DNA of 41,319 nt. It comes from Anaerolineae bacterium. GTDB taxonomy: Bacteria; Chloroflexota; Anaerolineae; JAADDB01. The translations under genes were made by a program, and so were the position numbers. How positions within the stretch are numbered: the stretch's first letter is position 1; each line of letters starts with the position of its first letter. Shown piece by piece: positions 41,186 through 41,319 of the stretch. The notes beneath the pieces are model-generated. The model was not told the DNA's origin, made no database searches, and saw only the letters and a program-made list of their open reading frames with translations. Location: contig WFQU01000173.1 of assembly GCA_015486845.1 (NCBI GenBank), positions 1-41,319 on the forward strand, written 5' to 3'.

Positions 41186-41319
41186 ATGACTCTACTGCAA
41201 AAAGGTTCACCGCCGAGAGCACAGAGGACGCAGAGAGATAACGAATATTCTCCTTTGAAAATCAATTGACGCAGCGGCGCAAAGGCGCAGAGCGTCTAAA
41301 AATCAGCCCCCCTTTAAGA
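41186..41319 (-). repeat. repeat island 10 (inverted copy of 779-913, cut by window end)
   Basis: Starting TATGACTCTACTGC, this segment is a near-identical reverse complement of about 779-913, including the CTGCAAAAAGGTTCAC, ATATTCTCCT and GCAGCGGCGCAAAGGCGCAG blocks. It ends CCCCTTTAAGA, exactly where the double palindrome would begin. Positions 41085-41185 contain only a small GCATG/CATGC hairpin. Confidence 0.85.

Overview
The window looks like a chromosomal segment of a Chloroflexota bacterium (Anaerolineae/Ardenticatenia-like). This is an inference. It rests on secreted proteins with Thr/Pro 'TPTPTP' linkers, a C-terminal YLPLV-type tail on a secreted subtilase, a tandem Dsb lipoprotein and the overall gene style. 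No rRNA, tRNA or cas gene is visible, and there is no sign of phage or plasmid replication functions.

Layout: a very short CRISPR array of type I-C-like repeats lies at the left edge (170-344). It is followed by a repeat island and typA (minus). Next come mobA (plus) convergent with a secreted subtilase (minus), then an enoyl-CoA hydratase and ATP-dependent PEP carboxykinase (both minus). A 1.5-kb gene-free repeat island precedes rnc (plus). The 3' end of rnc overlaps a frameshifted remnant of a sugar-nucleotide reductase-like gene. An M20 peptidase and a macro-domain protein follow (minus), then a response regulator/histidine kinase pair (minus) bracketed by two related long repeats, a GT4 glycosyltransferase and a GH37 trehalase (plus). 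After these come argH plus a GNAT gene, a convergent secreted CAP protein, the translation/envelope operon yqeY - 7TM-HD phosphohydrolase - ybeY - dgkA, and the central-carbon block yvcK - gap - pgk - small unknown protein. The right part has a threonine synthase-like gene, an acidic unknown protein and a tandem DsbA-like lipoprotein (minus), then a lipoprotein overlapping hemW and a membrane sugar-phosphate transferase (plus).

Working together: gap, pgk, pckA and YvcK/GluF-type yvcK point to active glycolysis/gluconeogenesis. The YqeY/HD/YbeY/DgkA genes form a compact operon with overlapping or close ends. The glycosyltransferase and sugar-phosphate transferase indicate exopolysaccharide or glycan synthesis. 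Several exported proteins (subtilase, CAP, Dsb, lipoprotein) suggest a protein-rich cell surface.

The most unusual content is between the genes. Roughly ten islands are mosaics of a small set of repeated modules: (a) a 33-nt double palindrome present in seven clear copies plus one decayed copy, (b) two GC-rich hairpins, (c) a 90-105-nt four-stem 'cloverleaf' module, and (d) an A-rich module that ends in a Shine-Dalgarno sequence. Some stems keep pairing through paired substitutions. Module (d) sits immediately upstream of at least four start codons in sense orientation, and in the opposite orientation it appears to supply the stop codon of hemW. This structured mosaic repeat system is my best candidate for something undescribed. 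Whether it is novel cannot be judged without database searches.
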